Of a stretch of DNA of 64,000 nt, positions 24,621-36,100 are shown piece by piece. This DNA comes from Porpolomopsis calyptriformis. Taxonomy: Eukaryota > Basidiomycota > Agaricomycetes > Agaricales > Hygrophoraceae. The first letter of the stretch is position 1. Each line of letters opens with the position of its first letter. The position numbers were made by a program, and so were the translations under genes. The DNA lies in contig OX621170.1 in NCBI GenBank assembly GCA_951640195.1, positions 1,674,001 through 1,738,000 on the forward strand. The letters are read 5' to 3'. Below the pieces are notes generated by a model, which was given only the letters and a program-made list of their open reading frames with translations, did no database searches and was not told the DNA's origin.

Positions 24621-24979
24621 TGTTAGACGGCAGTCTAGGGTTGATCGCAAGGTTTTACTTCAGGCTCTGGGTGTAGGGTTTTAAAGGGTTGGAAGACTAC
24701 TGATTGGGGTGTTAACGAAAGAAACAGACTTATCCTAAGTCTATCTACTGCTAGCTTTATATACTAGCCAAGTATGAGTCATGCTGACTACGTGTGAGTC
24801 GTAATGACTATGGATGAGTCATGTAGATAAGGAGAGTGATGGTAGACTAAATATAGATATGGCTTGGTCACCTTCTATTACTAAGCGGAGCTTGGGTGGC
24901 TAAGTGGTTATTGATGTAAACTGTCTGATGTAAATAGAGATAGATGAGCAAAGGAAAAAGAAAAAATATATCTCTGACA
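24621..24979 (-). repeat. 5' LTR of copy A (element orientation)
   Basis: 359 bp, about 97% identical to 18029-18387 by eye, differences all transitions. Confidence 0.95.
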
Positions 24980-27198
24980 GAGAGAGAGCACTGCTCTCGA
25001 CAAAACACAAGTAACTTGTCAGAGTTACCCCCGAAAACATGGGTGTGTAACAGCACCATCAACGTCGAGATACACTCCAGTCACTGGAGGTGTAAAGTCT
25101 GCAAAGACTATGTAATGCATGTCATTGAAGACAGCGTATACCAAGACGCCTTGTTGAAAGAGGCATTTGATGACTGTCACAAGGCACACCAAGAGGAACT
25201 TGTCACAGAGATCCGAAACCTAACTGTCTCACTTGAGAAGGCTCAAGACAATGGTGATTACTATTGCGCTCATTATGAACAAACTCAAGATGAGCTTTAT
25301 CAAGCCAATCAGCTTATAGCCAGGCTGAACAAGTCTAACAACACTAGCGAGGCTGAATCACTAGGAAAGCGCAAGTGCTCCCATACTGAGGGATCGCATT
25401 CACGATCATCAGAATACACAAGGGCGGCCAGCCCTGTGACCAAGAACCCCTCTGCCCAAGACAAGGGCAAGGAAAAAGAAACAGATGAGGAGGCTCAACG
25501 AAGAGCCGATATGGAACATTTCGACCCATACTTGGATGACGAGTTAGCAGGCTGTGGCCCAATGTTCGAAGACCTCGACAAGGAGGATAATGCGTACACC
25601 AAGAGATGCTTCCCTCAAATAATTTGAGAGAATGAGGAACTGAAGGCTCACCTTCAACCCACCTCGTATGTTGAGTTCCCAAACCTCCCAGATCTGGGAG
25701 TGAATAATCAATCTGGCCCTAGTGGCGAGATGATCAAGAAGCGCAAGAAGCGCTCGACCATTACTGCTTGGCCCAGCATCCCTGCTGGGGCCCACTACTC
25801 ACCCATTGGCCAGACCGTCCAGGTTGGCGCAAGCGCTGAAGCAGTGCGATGAAACGAAGTGATGGGATTGCCCCCACTGTGTGGAACTCAATCTGCGGAT
25901 GACCGCAGATACCCAGTCAACGCACGCCAATGGCACGCTCTGTTCATTCAAGCCCAAGAATCAGGCAATAACGAGGCTCTCAAACTCGCGCGATCGTTCG
26001 TCACGACAGCACAGGTGACTCCTCGAGAGAGCAGAACGGATGCTCAACGCGTCTCATTAATCAATTGGAGAGTTCCCACCTGGGCTTCAGGTGATTCCAC
26101 TGATGCACCTGTACAGGTGCCGACTTCTTCTGTGCCTGGACGGATTAACCCGTCTCAGCCAACTGCCACGAGCTCCCCAGAAGAGTGGGCTCATTGGTTC
26201 TACATAAACCGCCATGCCGTGCACCCTGGAGTGCACTTAGAATGAGATGGCAGCATTTCACTGTGAAGCCTCTGCGGGATGCTTTTGGTTAGTTGACACA
26301 AACCAAAGTCACCTAAGACCCGTGCTCCCACCAGATCATCGACAGACGCTGACCAAATACGGTTGCAATACATCAGAGCAGTGGCCCTCCTGTTTGGAAT
26401 GCCTGTCCGCTATCGCTCACTTGTGACAGGATTGAACCTGTCCATTGTGGAACCAACCAGAGAACCAGCTAGGTACTCTGGATCATCCAATGTCACGGAA
26501 CAATCCCTTGTTCCATTCTTCACTGGACAAGGCGTTACGTTTGAACAGGCGGATGATGCCTTTGTCTATGCCTTCCAATGGCTCAAGGACACCCTCCAGG
26601 GTAATGTCTTGCACTTATCCTCCCTCGAGACATACAGAGAGTCTGTACGTACTACACTGGCAAGGAATGGCATTCCTTTGTCACTTTGTGACGGAAATAA
26701 CACATGGTTCCCAGACGGACATCCTTGCTGACATCCCCAGTCTCATATCTCATCTAATGATGAGTCTGTCACCCCATCCGCGGGCCTGATCACCCAAGAC
26801 ACGTTTGATGCATCTAACTCATTCACTCAGCGTGGACAAATCACATACACACTCGCCGAGTGTGGACCACCCCAGGGCTGAGACTTGTCCCGCACTTCGT
26901 GACACCGTTCACGGCATGATTCACAAGACAGCGCTGCGCCGCTAGGCAGTGATAGCAAGCAAGTTTCACTTGGCTCACTGTTACCTGAACCTGAGCCAGC
27001 CTCGCTTCAGGAATGTATTGATAGTACGTCAGAGATACCTGACGTCCCGATGGACTACGGACAAATGTAGTCGCCGCTGCAGTTGTATTACTTCGGCGTT
27101 TATTTTCTATTTCTCTTAGTTCTTTCTATGTAGCTTATAGATTGTTTTATGTGTATTCTGCCTGGCTATCAGGCTTAACTTACCCCGGCAGTTAAGCT

Positions 27199-27210
27199 GA
27201 AGGGGGAGGA
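27199..27210 (+). promoter_or_regulatory. Polypurine tract of Gy-1
   Basis: gaagggggagga immediately precedes the 3' LTR, the expected place for plus-strand DNA priming. Confidence 0.85.
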
Positions 27211-27405
27211 TGTAACAGATATGTTACATACAGCCACCGTGCTGTGTTTGTACATATTTGTACCAGATACCTTAAGTACCAGTTATGCTTAGGTAAACAA
27301 TAAGTTTACATCCCACTCCCGCTTATACCAGATTGCCCCAATACATTGGTTCTGTGCATATCCTGGTATTGAGCAAAGTGTGATAACTTATCCCCAACCC
27401 TTACA
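27211..27405 (+). repeat. 3' LTR of Gy-1
   Basis: 195 bp, TG..CA, about 4 differences from the 5' copy. Followed by TSD ctgct. Confidence 0.95.
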
Positions 27406-29580
27406 CTGCTTTTCTGATTGCTTTCCAGACAGTCTTCTCAAGTTAGTATGACTCGTGACCTTGATCTAATCCTTTGAAGTCTCCTATCCAAAGTGACACT
27501 AGGTTTGGGATGAGGTTCTCCTAAATCAAATGTATAAAGTCATAGGGAAAGGAGGAAGGAAATGAAAGTGATGAGAGATAGCTGAGAATGGGTACACCTT
27601 TTATTCCATACAGTTTGGAAAGACATTCCGAAATGGCTTGCAATGGTGTGAGCTGCACCTCTCATCCCTAGGCAAGCATTGCTAGGTGAGTTCATAAGGG
27701 AAGACTGTTGGCATCATACTTTTTGATGGCCAATGTGGAATTCTGAACTTCAGGATGCTTGCTATGGTCAAGCAGTACATAGTAAGTCTTTGCTCTCAAA
27801 CCTGGTATGACGATGCCTGTGATTTCACATGCCTGGCAAGGTGAGAACCCATTGTGTCCCTTGATTTTTAGAATCATAGACATGGCCGGAATGTCACCAG
27901 ATCCAATGATCAGATAAGCATGCAGGGTGAAAAGGGAGGAAAGTAGAACATCATAAGCATAAACTCCTAGTGCTAACTTGAGAAACTCTTCCACAGCTGG
28001 CCAGAGAAATGAATCTATGTCTTTTGGTTTTTTTGGGCCAGGGACAACACCTAGACAGAGTATATATTCTTTCAGGAACCGAAGTTCAGGAGGGAGGTTG
28101 TAGATAAAGATAATAAGTAGCCATGCCATTGATTTGTAATGGCGAAAAGGTACAAAGCCATCCATTGAGAGTCCAAGGGCCAGATCCTGAGGGTTGGAGA
28201 AATACTTGTGTAGTAACTGCTTTCCATTGACGACAACTTGTTTTCCCAGTAAATCACCATAGACTGAACTGTCAAGTATATCCCCACTGAGTTTTGGGTC
28301 ATGTTGGTACTCACTATGGTACTTCATTTTTGAAACAAGTAGAGAGTTTCTGAAAAGAGCAACAAGATGGGGGATTAATGGAATGTAAACAAAAACCTTC
28401 CATGGACTGTTATAAACTGGTTGTTTAGAACACATTTTACTTCAGGTGTTCTGTCCCAAGAGATAAGGTATGGTTCTAAGTCCTTCTTATGAGTAGCTAA
28501 TGAGGAATCAGACTTAAGGTCTGATACATACAAGAGGTACTCTTTATATACTGACTACTTATCTGTGTGAGTTAGTGTGACATAACATGTGTTAGAGATA
28601 TGGGTGAGTCATCATGATCAATGACAAATCATAAGGGGGTGAAACAGAGACAGAAATGAAGTCAGTCCACATATGGATAAAGTAATGGGGAATCCTGGAG
28701 AAAGGTAATGGGGAATCCTGAAGAGAAGTTGTGGGGAATCCCAAGATACAATAAGGGTTTACATAGAAGTAGTGAAAGAGAAAATGAAAAATTATGTCTG
28801 TAACATGGATGACCATCAGAATGGTATCATGGTGTGTTGCAATATGGGCACTTATCCAGTTCAGCATGTGGGCCCACATAATAATAGCAAGAATTCTGAC
28901 AGCAATGATACAGAACAGAGTTGAGTCCAGAGAGGAAAGCGATATGAGATTTTGTCTCCTTCCAACTTGGCAAATGAGACTTGAAGATGAAAGGAAGTTG
29001 TCCAAAGGCATCATCTGACAGATGATTTCTAATTTTGAAAGTGAACACCCAAAGTATAAGTTTGTCCCTTTCACTCAAATCATTGGCTACATAGCACTGA
29101 TCAGTAGGATAAAGCTACTTGTAATGCAATCAGTCTCACCAATAGTTGCAAGGTCGCATTCAAGGCCTTCGCCTAGCGCATCCAGGATATCTAATCCAGA
29201 TGGCTCCAACAGCTCACCAATCTCCTGGATATCTCCACCAGTATCTATAGCATCTCCACAATCATCTGATTCTTCCTTGCCTAGCTCAGAATTGTCAACA
29301 CCTACGGCAGGAGTCCAATAATCGGCAGCATTCAACATGGCAGTAGGTACGACATTCAAAGCTTGTTCCTCTCAATCATCATCCATATTATTGACATCAC
29401 CATAGGGCTCGCTACTCTCCTTTGAATGGGCATGTGTTCCCAGCAGATGAAAACTTCCAGCTCCCTCCTGCTCTGGGGCATTGCGATAACCTCTCTGCTG
29501 CTATTTTGAAAGAGCAAGGGGTAGGTATGGAGAAGAAGCCTTGATCCTTGGCAGAGCCAGCAACATGCAGTGCTAGTACT
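27406..29580 (-). pseudogene. CACTA (Plavaka-like, Tnp2 type) transposase, N-terminal and central part
   Basis: Minus-strand reading from about 29.6 kb has an acidic N-terminus, then HCCQNSCYYYVGPHAELDKC with PYCNTP (zinc-binding CxxC), VFVYIPLIPHL, YFSNPQDLALGLSMDGFVPF, LPPELRFLKEYILCLGVVPG, PKKPKDIDSFLWP, GDIPAMSMILKIKGHNGFSP with CQAC, YGIKGVPILS and FPSSFPYDFIHLI. It ends at TVWKAIRKA exactly where Gy-1 inserted. The order is typical of cut-and-paste CACTA transposases in basidiomycetes. The longest uninterrupted piece is 27692-28435. Stops, frame changes and a probable LTR-like insert at 28447-28805 show it is dead. The open frame resumes at 10724 without loss. Confidence 0.88.
28447..28805 (+). 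mobile_element. Possible solo LTR inside the CACTA transposase
   Basis: Between the CxxC region and the VFVYIPL motif, about 360 bp does not fit the transposase. It begins tgttctgt, ends ctgtaaca, has a TATA-like tttatata near 28546, and includes three short repeats of tggggaatcc (about 28687-28742). No target duplication is visible (tcagg versus tggat), so the call is tentative. Confidence 0.35.
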
Positions 29581-29956
29581 CTGTGTAGACGCTAACTAGC
29601 TATTGACAACAGATGCAAATTTTTTTTGCTGTTAGTTTAATACCTTTCCTAGGCATCTCTACATAGGAACAATGTCTGTAAGTACCTCATACAATCATCA
29701 GGGTTCACATACCAACAACAAGCTACAGCTGATGATGACTAGTTAGTAATTGCAGGTTCATACTTGAGGTATGTTTAAAGTCTGCATCAGGCATCAACTC
29801 TAATGAAGAAATTACTAAGTTCCAAAGTAGAGAGACACTTCATAAACAGAAGGCAGCTGAAGCAATTGAAAGTATTCTTACATTTTACACAAGCCGCATA
29901 GCAAAAATTCACCCATAGGTAATGATAACCAAGGAAGAGGGAAAAAAAAGAGCACC

Positions 29957-30811
29957 ATGGCTGAACCAATGAAAACTCTGGCCCAAGCATGGCTGAAGCC
30001 AAGGCTAGTAACAAAGCAGGTTCTGGCAGAGAACAATCACAAACTAGAGGATGAGATTAATCAATTGAAAGGTGTGTTTGAAAATCACCCACATCCATTC
30101 TTGAGTGAACTAGTAATTCCCCAGATAATCTATTAGCATAGCTTACAGAGGTGACTAATGCAAGAAAAAAGGCTGAGGTGGGCAAAGACGAAGCTGAGAG
30201 GGCTAGAAAAGAAGCTGAAGCTGAGGCCACTAAAAAGGAAGCCGAGTAGAAGGCTAGGGTGAAGGGAAAGGATATGCCTATGGTTCCAAAGCCCAAGGCT
30301 GCTGAGATGTCTGAAGGAACTGATAGGCTGTGTACAGCCATAGGATTGATGGATGATAAAGCAACATATCTGGAAATCCAGGTGAGGGGGATTTTTTGAT
30401 GTATATTCCTTGGCTCTCACTTGTTGGAGGACAGTCCACTGTTTGTGACCTTGTTCATCAGGTCTGTCTTGACCTGCATTTGGAGTATTGTTGCCAGCCA
30501 ATGAAAGACCTTGGGGACCTATTCAAAATGGTGAGCAAAAACTACTTCCTAGTTTGAAGTGAGGTAGGCATACTACATCAACCATAGGTACATCAGCTTC
30601 AACCTCACCTTGCAAGGTTTCAAAATGACTGGGCTACCACTGAGCTTGTCAAGCAGTATCTCAGTAATCGCTGCAAAAGCGAATCGCGCAAGAGAAAAGC
30701 AGTACAGGCAACTAGTGGGCCTGCTAAGAAATGGCATATTGATGAGTTGAACTAGGAAGGAGAATATGGGGATGAAGAGGGACAAGCCAGTAGCAGGGAT
30801 ATGCATACTTA
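29957..30811 (+). pseudogene. Spliced coiled-coil pseudogene of unknown family
   Basis: ATG at 29957 (MAEPMKTLAQAW) opens a helical segment. A probable intron ends in ATTAGCATAG (about 30137). Then come a Lys/Glu/Ala-rich coiled coil (ARKKAEVGKDEAERARKEAE), KGKDMPMVPKPKAAEM, RLCTAIGLMDDKATYLEIQ, another intron, LEYCCQPMKDLGDLFKM, another intron, and HLARFQNDWATTELVKQYL with a basic tail. A TAG interrupts the coiled coil (KKEAE*KARV) and another lies near the end. The exon/intron layout and 'NDWAT' type motif resemble repeat-associated hypothetical proteins of Agaricomycetes, but I cannot name the family. Confidence 0.55.
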
Positions 30812-32609
30812 GAATGTTTATCTCTGTTTCATGTCAACAGGTTGCACGCAAGGACAGAAATCTTATCAATGGGTTGAGTGGAGACTTAGATACAGGAATG
30901 TTGTCTGGGTCACGTGAAGCTACTCGAATGCAAATTCCGCTGCTCTTTCCACACTGTCAAACATCTGAACCATAGCTTTGAGCCCTACATGATGCTCAGC
31001 CAAGAATGCTGTGATGGCTTCAATTCTGAGAGATAACATTTTAGATGTAAGCAAATAAACACAAAACATATCTTGCCTGGTGGAATAAATCACTACCATA
31101 GCTGCAGACTCTACAGCAAAATATTGTCAGCAAGTGACTTTAGTAGTTGTGTGGGTGACACTAGATTCTGGCTCATTATAGGAAAGGACAGTGGTGGAAG
31201 CAATGCTTTCTGACCCAATAGAAGATGGAGGTATGGAGGACACTCCTTGCGCACTGTAGGAGATGATTGCAGTGTCTATTTCAGCTGTATCAGTGTTCAA
31301 ATATGTCTCTGTGGAATCTTCATCAGATGTGCAGGGTTAGTCAGGGTTTCTGGTGTAAACACCATCATCAAGGCTCATTTCAGTGATGAGCACACTGAGG
31401 TCATTCTTCTCCAAGATTGAGGTGTATCTACCTTGATGATTCAGGAGGCAGAATTTCTCCCAGTCTTGTTTGGCATCTGCATATGTGTTGTGGGATTGTA
31501 GCAAGGTATCTCTGTCCCTGGTGAGAGAATATACTTTGACCCTTGCATTAAAATAAGTTGGCCAGTTAGTGGGAGTAGAGGTGGTTTATAAGGACACACC
31601 AATCAGTGAATATGCCTTGGACCTTTCCAATGAGCACTGTGTAGTACTTTTTGACAGGCTTTGTAGGGTCACTGGGAAAGAAAGGTGGGACACAAGGGGT
31701 CCGCATTTGAGGAGATGGTTGGGAAGCAGCTGGCTAGTGAAAAGTTGCTGTTTTCTGAGTGGGTTTCATTGATATAAGGGATCACATTGTGTCAAGCTGC
31801 AAGGAGGCCTGATTAGTCTGCCAATTTCACTTTATGAGTATTGAACTTGGTACTTTGTGCTTGGAGCTTTGGATTCACCCCTTTCGGCATTATCATCATT
31901 TGTGAATGAAGGAGAAGTAACAGTCACTCATGACAGTTACTGTTATTTGGGTGGGGGAACTATGTCTGTGCCTTCACAACACCTCAATTATAATACATCA
32001 AATAGAAAAAAAAGTTTGAAAGCTATAGAGGATGATAACAATTTCCATCCACCCCATAGGCAAATTACTTGATAAAACAGCAAACGCTAGAATGAATAGC
32101 GCCTGAAGCAACCCTGTTCATAGCGCTTGACACCTGAAGGAAATCTGGCTAAGCCGGCTAATCCCTCACTCGAAACTGGCAATCCCTAGTTGATGCTGTG
32201 AGTTGAGAACTCAAACTTGTGGGAGGGTCTCCAACTAGTGACATTTGAAGATGGGTACCTAAATGCAAAGAATGTAGTGCCAGATTTACACTTAAGTTAT
32301 TATAATGAACATATGTGGAGAAATTTTGAAACAATTCAGAGCATTGCATCTCTAGCTCTGGGTTTCTTTCACATTCTGTCTACACAATGCTAAAAGCAGT
32401 CTGATAACATTCACCATAGTTTTCTACACTAAGTTGGGGTTAGGTGCCCTTGATGCCAGTTTTGTACAGGTTGAAAGCATTACACAGCTATGTGAGAGTT
32501 AAGATGATATGGAAAATGTAATGGAATGGTAGCTTACCAAAACTAAGACATAAGCATAGATTTGCAGCAGTACGCAGTTGGCCTCAACCCACTTAGGAAG
32601 TGTGGTAAC
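30812..32609. other. AT-rich relict DNA, no recognised gene
   Basis: Short open frames (for example 31569-31772 and 31857-32072 plus) have no recognisable motif. Probably old transposon sequence flanking copy B. The base before copy B's LTR is 32609. Confidence 0.4.
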
Positions 32610-32769
32610 TGTCAGAGATTTATTTTTTCCTTTTCTTTTGCTTGTCTATTCCTATTTACATCAGACAGTTTACATTAATAACCGCTTAGCCACCCAAGCT
32701 CCACTTAGTAATAGAAGGTGACTAAGCCATACCTATATTTAGCCCACCATCATTTTCTTTCACATTCCA

Positions 32770-32862
32770 TGTGACTCATCCATAGTCACTATGACTCATT
32801 TGTATTCAGACTCATATGTAGTCGCTATGACTGACACATAGTCAGTATGACTCATACGTAGC
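32770..32862 (+). promoter_or_regulatory. U3 array of five bZIP-type sites
   Basis: Tandem ~20-bp units, each with a full or degenerate ATGACTCAT followed by a gtag/atag spacer, immediately upstream of the TATA box. ATGACTCAT is the Gcn4/AP-1-type bZIP consensus. The corresponding arrays hold three units in copy A (18178-18231) and six in the copy B 3' LTR (39281-39394). Confidence 0.7.
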
Positions 32863-32865
32863 TAG

Positions 32866-32909
32866 TATATAAAGCTAGCAGTAGATAGACTTAGGATAAG
32901 TCTGTTTCT
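32866..32909 (+). promoter_or_regulatory. LTR core promoter and self-primer sequence of copy B
   Basis: TATATAAA at 32866-32873. The sequence AAGTCTGTTTCT at 32898-32909 begins 32 nt downstream, about where a transcript should start. It is the exact reverse complement of the PBS at 33010-33021. Just upstream, AGACTTA-GGA-TAAGTCT can form a competing 7-bp hairpin. Confidence 0.75.
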
Positions 32910-33009
32910 TTTGTTAAACACCCCAATCAGTAGTCTGCCAACCCTTTAAAACCCTACACCCAGAGCCTGAAGTAAAACTTTGTGATCAACCCTAGACTGC
33001 TATCTAACA

Positions 33010-33021
33010 AGAAACAGACTT
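33010..33021 (+). promoter_or_regulatory. Primer binding site of copy B
   Basis: AGAAACAGACTT directly after the 5' LTR, complementary over 12/12 nt to 32898-32909; does not start with TGG. Confidence 0.8.
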
Positions 33022-33149
33022 CCTTCTTGCTCACTCCATGCTATACAACCTTTACTCTGTCTAGCCAGCACTGAAGGTCTTCACCCACCAGATCACTTTC
33101 ACCCCCCAGATATTAACATCGATTAGGCTTGCTCTCTCCCCTTGTATTC

Positions 33150-36100
33150 CCATCAAGCCCCCCAATATGCAACTGCCACCATTCCACCAATGGTTTTGAC
33201 TTATTCATCATCTACTATCCCTCCCTCCTAGGAAGGCTCTCTCCCTCCTGTCCCAGCTCCCTTCCATGATGAGACAGTTGACCCTACTCAAGAAGAAGAA
33301 GAAGAAGAAGAACAAGTGGGTCCCTCTCACTCAAAAGGGAAAGGTTGAGCTGAGGACAACTATGAGGATGAAGAAGAAGACCCACATGTAGCCTTCGAGG
33401 TTATGAAGCAGGATTATCAGCAATTGCTGCAGGTCTAACAAGACCAAGTGCAAGCAAGTCACAGAATCAAACAACAACTCCAAGTATTGATGGCCAACAT
33501 CATAGGCCCCCAACCCCCTGCCCCTCTTGGGCAATTTCCCCTACCCTTCCAAGCACCCCCAGTGTTCCCCCAACCTGTCCCTGCCCCTGCTCCTGTCCCC
33601 ACCAAGATCAAGATGAACCCTTCTGATGAATTCTCTGGTAACCCCACCAAGTTTCACAACTTCCTGCATCAAGTGAAGTTGAACCATTTGGGATGACAAG
33701 GAATCTCAGAGGCCAACAAGATTATCTATGCCTTGTCGTATATGATTGAAGGAAATACAGAACCATGGGCTGAGCATCAAGTAGATGCTTATACAATGTT
33801 GAACTGGGTTGGTGCTGATTGGGCTGTCTTTGAACAAGCCCTTGCCTGAGAGTTTGGAGACTTGGACCCCAAGTCAACTGCTCAACTGAAGATCAAGGAT
33901 GTCAAGCAGTTCAACAAGAGTGCAGAGGAGTATAACATTAACTTCAATCGATGGGCCCATGATACTGGATACAGACAAGAAGCTTTAACAACTTTATATA
34001 AAGATGGACTCAACCCCTCCCTTTTGTGACAGATCTACCTTTCAGATCATCAACCCACCACCCTCTTTGAATGGCAGTCTTGTGCTGCTGAACTTGACAG
34101 GTGACATTGAGAATTCCTGGCTAGAATGTCTTCTAAGCCCTAGACTTGCAACACTTGCATCACCAATACCCCCTACTGACAAGGACCACCTGCTGGTCCC
34201 TCCACCTATTCCAACCCTGCTGCCCCCAGAATCAAACAAGAAGAGAAGCCTGCTTCACTAGGAGGAATTCCCAAAGGAGCATGTTTCAACTGTGGATGAT
34301 TTGGCTACTTTGCCAGTTCTTGTCCCAATGCTCCTAGGATGAGTACTTCGGGTTCTGGAAGCTGCTCCTTCACCCTAGCAGCTAGAGGTCATGGAGGAAA
34401 GAAACCTGGTTGAGGAAGAAATGTTCAAGTTCTGGAGACCTCAGCCTTGATTGAGGAGGTCAACTCCAATGAAGATCCTCGTCAAGACTTCGAGAAGTGT
34501 GGTATTGTCAACTGGGAGCCTAAGAGGAAAGAAGAGCTGAAGAGAGCTTTGGAGAAACAGGGTTTTTGAACAGTCCAGACAATAGCTTGTGCATTGCGGA
34601 CTCCTTTTCTATGTGTACCACTACCCCTATGCAATCTATTTCTCAAATTCTTGGTGCACTTGATTTGAGTGAAGAAGCCTTAACCATACCCCTTTGGTTG
34701 GAAACCACAGACACTGGTAGATGAATTGCCACCAGTGTATTGATAGACTCTGGCACCTCTGGATGCTTTATAAACTGGAACTTTGTGCAGGAGTGCGATA
34801 TCCCTTTTTATTGATTGGAAGGACCAATCCCCATGCGGAACGCAGATGGGACAGACAACTGAGGAGGTCCCATTGAATATGCTGTAGACCTGTGGATAGA
34901 GACGCCAGATTTTCCTAGGGAATGATCCCATTTGGAAGTGACAAATTTAGGAGATATGATACAGGTTATCCTCAGCTACCTGTGGCTCAAACATAATGAT
35001 CCCCTGGTTGACTGGAAGGCTGGAACACTGACTTCATGTCAGACTGTGGCCCTAACCAAGACTTCTCAGGCTGGAGTGATAGTGTTATAAGTAGGCTCTA
35101 CATTGAATGGCAACTCCTACGCCAAGATTATCAGATTGGTCTTACTGGGAGACCATGCAAGACCTACTACTGTGGAGGAAGATATGAAGAAGTATGTGCC
35201 GAAGAAATACTGGAGGCACTGGAAGGTGTTTATGAAGACTACCTTCAATGAACTTCCTCCATGGCAACCAGAATTTGACCACACAATCGATCTCGAACCT
35301 ACCTTTAGACCCAAGATTGGAAAGGTGTACAAACTCACTAAGTATGAACAGGGAAAGCTGAATGAATTCCTGGAGGAACAACTTGCAAGTGGACGAATAT
35401 GATAATTGAATTCCAAACAAGCTGCCTCATTCTTCTTTGCTCCTAAAGGTGAAGAAGTTAATGCCCAAGGACAAGATGCTGGACTATGTCCAATCCAAGA
35501 CTACCACTATCTGAATGCTCACACAATCCCAGATGCCTATCCCTTACCTCTCATCTCTGAGATCATTCAACAGACCAAGTTGTTAGAAGTGGAACTGTTC
35601 ATAGTCATGGATATCTGATGGGGCTTTAACAATATCTGTATTAAAGAAGGAGATGAATGGAAAGGAGCCTTCAACACTCAATGAGGGCTGTTCAAGCCCA
35701 CTATCATGTTCTTTGGAATGTGAAACTCACCTGCCTCCTTTCAACAAATGATCAATGTTCTCTTCAAAGAGGTTATCAATTCCAAACAGGTCCATATCTA
35801 TATTGATGACATCTTGATCATGGGAAAGGACCTTACTGAACTTACCTATTGGATGGAACAGACTCTCGAGATCATGGAGAAGAATCAACTGTCCTGCAAA
35901 CCTGTCAAGTGCTAGTTTGAGAAAAAGGAAGTGATTTATCTGGGGATGATGATCTCTAAAGGCCACATTGCTATTAACCCCAAGAAGGTTGAGGTGATCA
36001 GAACCTGGCCTATCCCCCAGAAGAAACGAGACCTTCAATCCTTCCTTGGCACTGCCAACTTTTGGTGGAGGTTGATCAAGGATTACTCCCTGATTGCTTG

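Larger units (their letters stand above)
18029..24979 (-). mobile_element. Ty3/gypsy chromovirus copy A nested in Gy-1
   Basis: Minus-strand element of 6951 bp with 359-bp LTRs at 18029-18387 and 24621-24979 and a perfect 5-bp duplication gagag (18024-18028, 24980-24984). The LTRs differ at about 11 positions, all transitions. In element orientation the purine-rich tract (tgtggaggtgaa) abuts the 3' LTR at 18388. The PBS abuts the 5' LTR and is complementary to a sequence within the LTR itself. Same family as copy B (32610-39540) in opposite orientation. Confidence 0.96.
17829..27070 (+). pseudogene. Gy-1 third ORF, unknown function, split by copy A
   Basis: Two pieces, 17829-18028 and 24985-27070, join in frame once copy A and one gagag duplication are removed (SEGE then REHCSRQ). 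The joined frame is about 762 codons, from MVEKFLPRTT to MDYGQM. It lies between integrase and the 3' LTR, the place of env in some Metaviridae, but I see no signal peptide or membrane segment. Visible features: a Cys motif HWRCKVCKDYVM, a coiled-coil-like Glu/Gln/Leu segment (about 25190-25340), a basic KRKKRS stretch near 25736, and Ser/Pro-rich regions. Interrupting TGAs near 25625, 25849 and 26243 are probably former Arg codons. I do not recognise the family. Confidence 0.75.
10725..27405 (+). mobile_element. Ty3/gypsy LTR retrotransposon Gy-1 with third ORF (interrupted by copy A)
   Basis: Two 195-bp LTRs (TG..CA) flank 16.3 kb, of which 18029-24979 is a later insert, leaving an element of about 9.7 kb. 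The 5-bp target duplication is perfect: ctgct at 10720-10724 and 27406-27410. The LTRs differ at only about 4 positions, all transitions, so the insertion is fairly young. A purine tract (27199-27210) abuts the 3' LTR. Order: LTR, gag-pro-RT-RNase H-integrase-chromodomain in one frame, third ORF, PPT, LTR. I could not identify a primer binding site; the sequence after the 5' LTR (cttttttgcacatcc) does not start with TGG. The insertion splits a CACTA transposase. Confidence 0.95.
32610..33009 (+). repeat. 5' LTR of copy B
   Basis: 400 bp, TGTCAG..TAACA. Five ATGACTCAT-type units, then TATATAAA, then the self-primer sequence. Confidence 0.93.

Noticed and set aside
17829..27070. Envelope glycoprotein
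   Set aside because: Only the position fits. No signal peptide, membrane anchor or Cys-rich ectodomain is visible.
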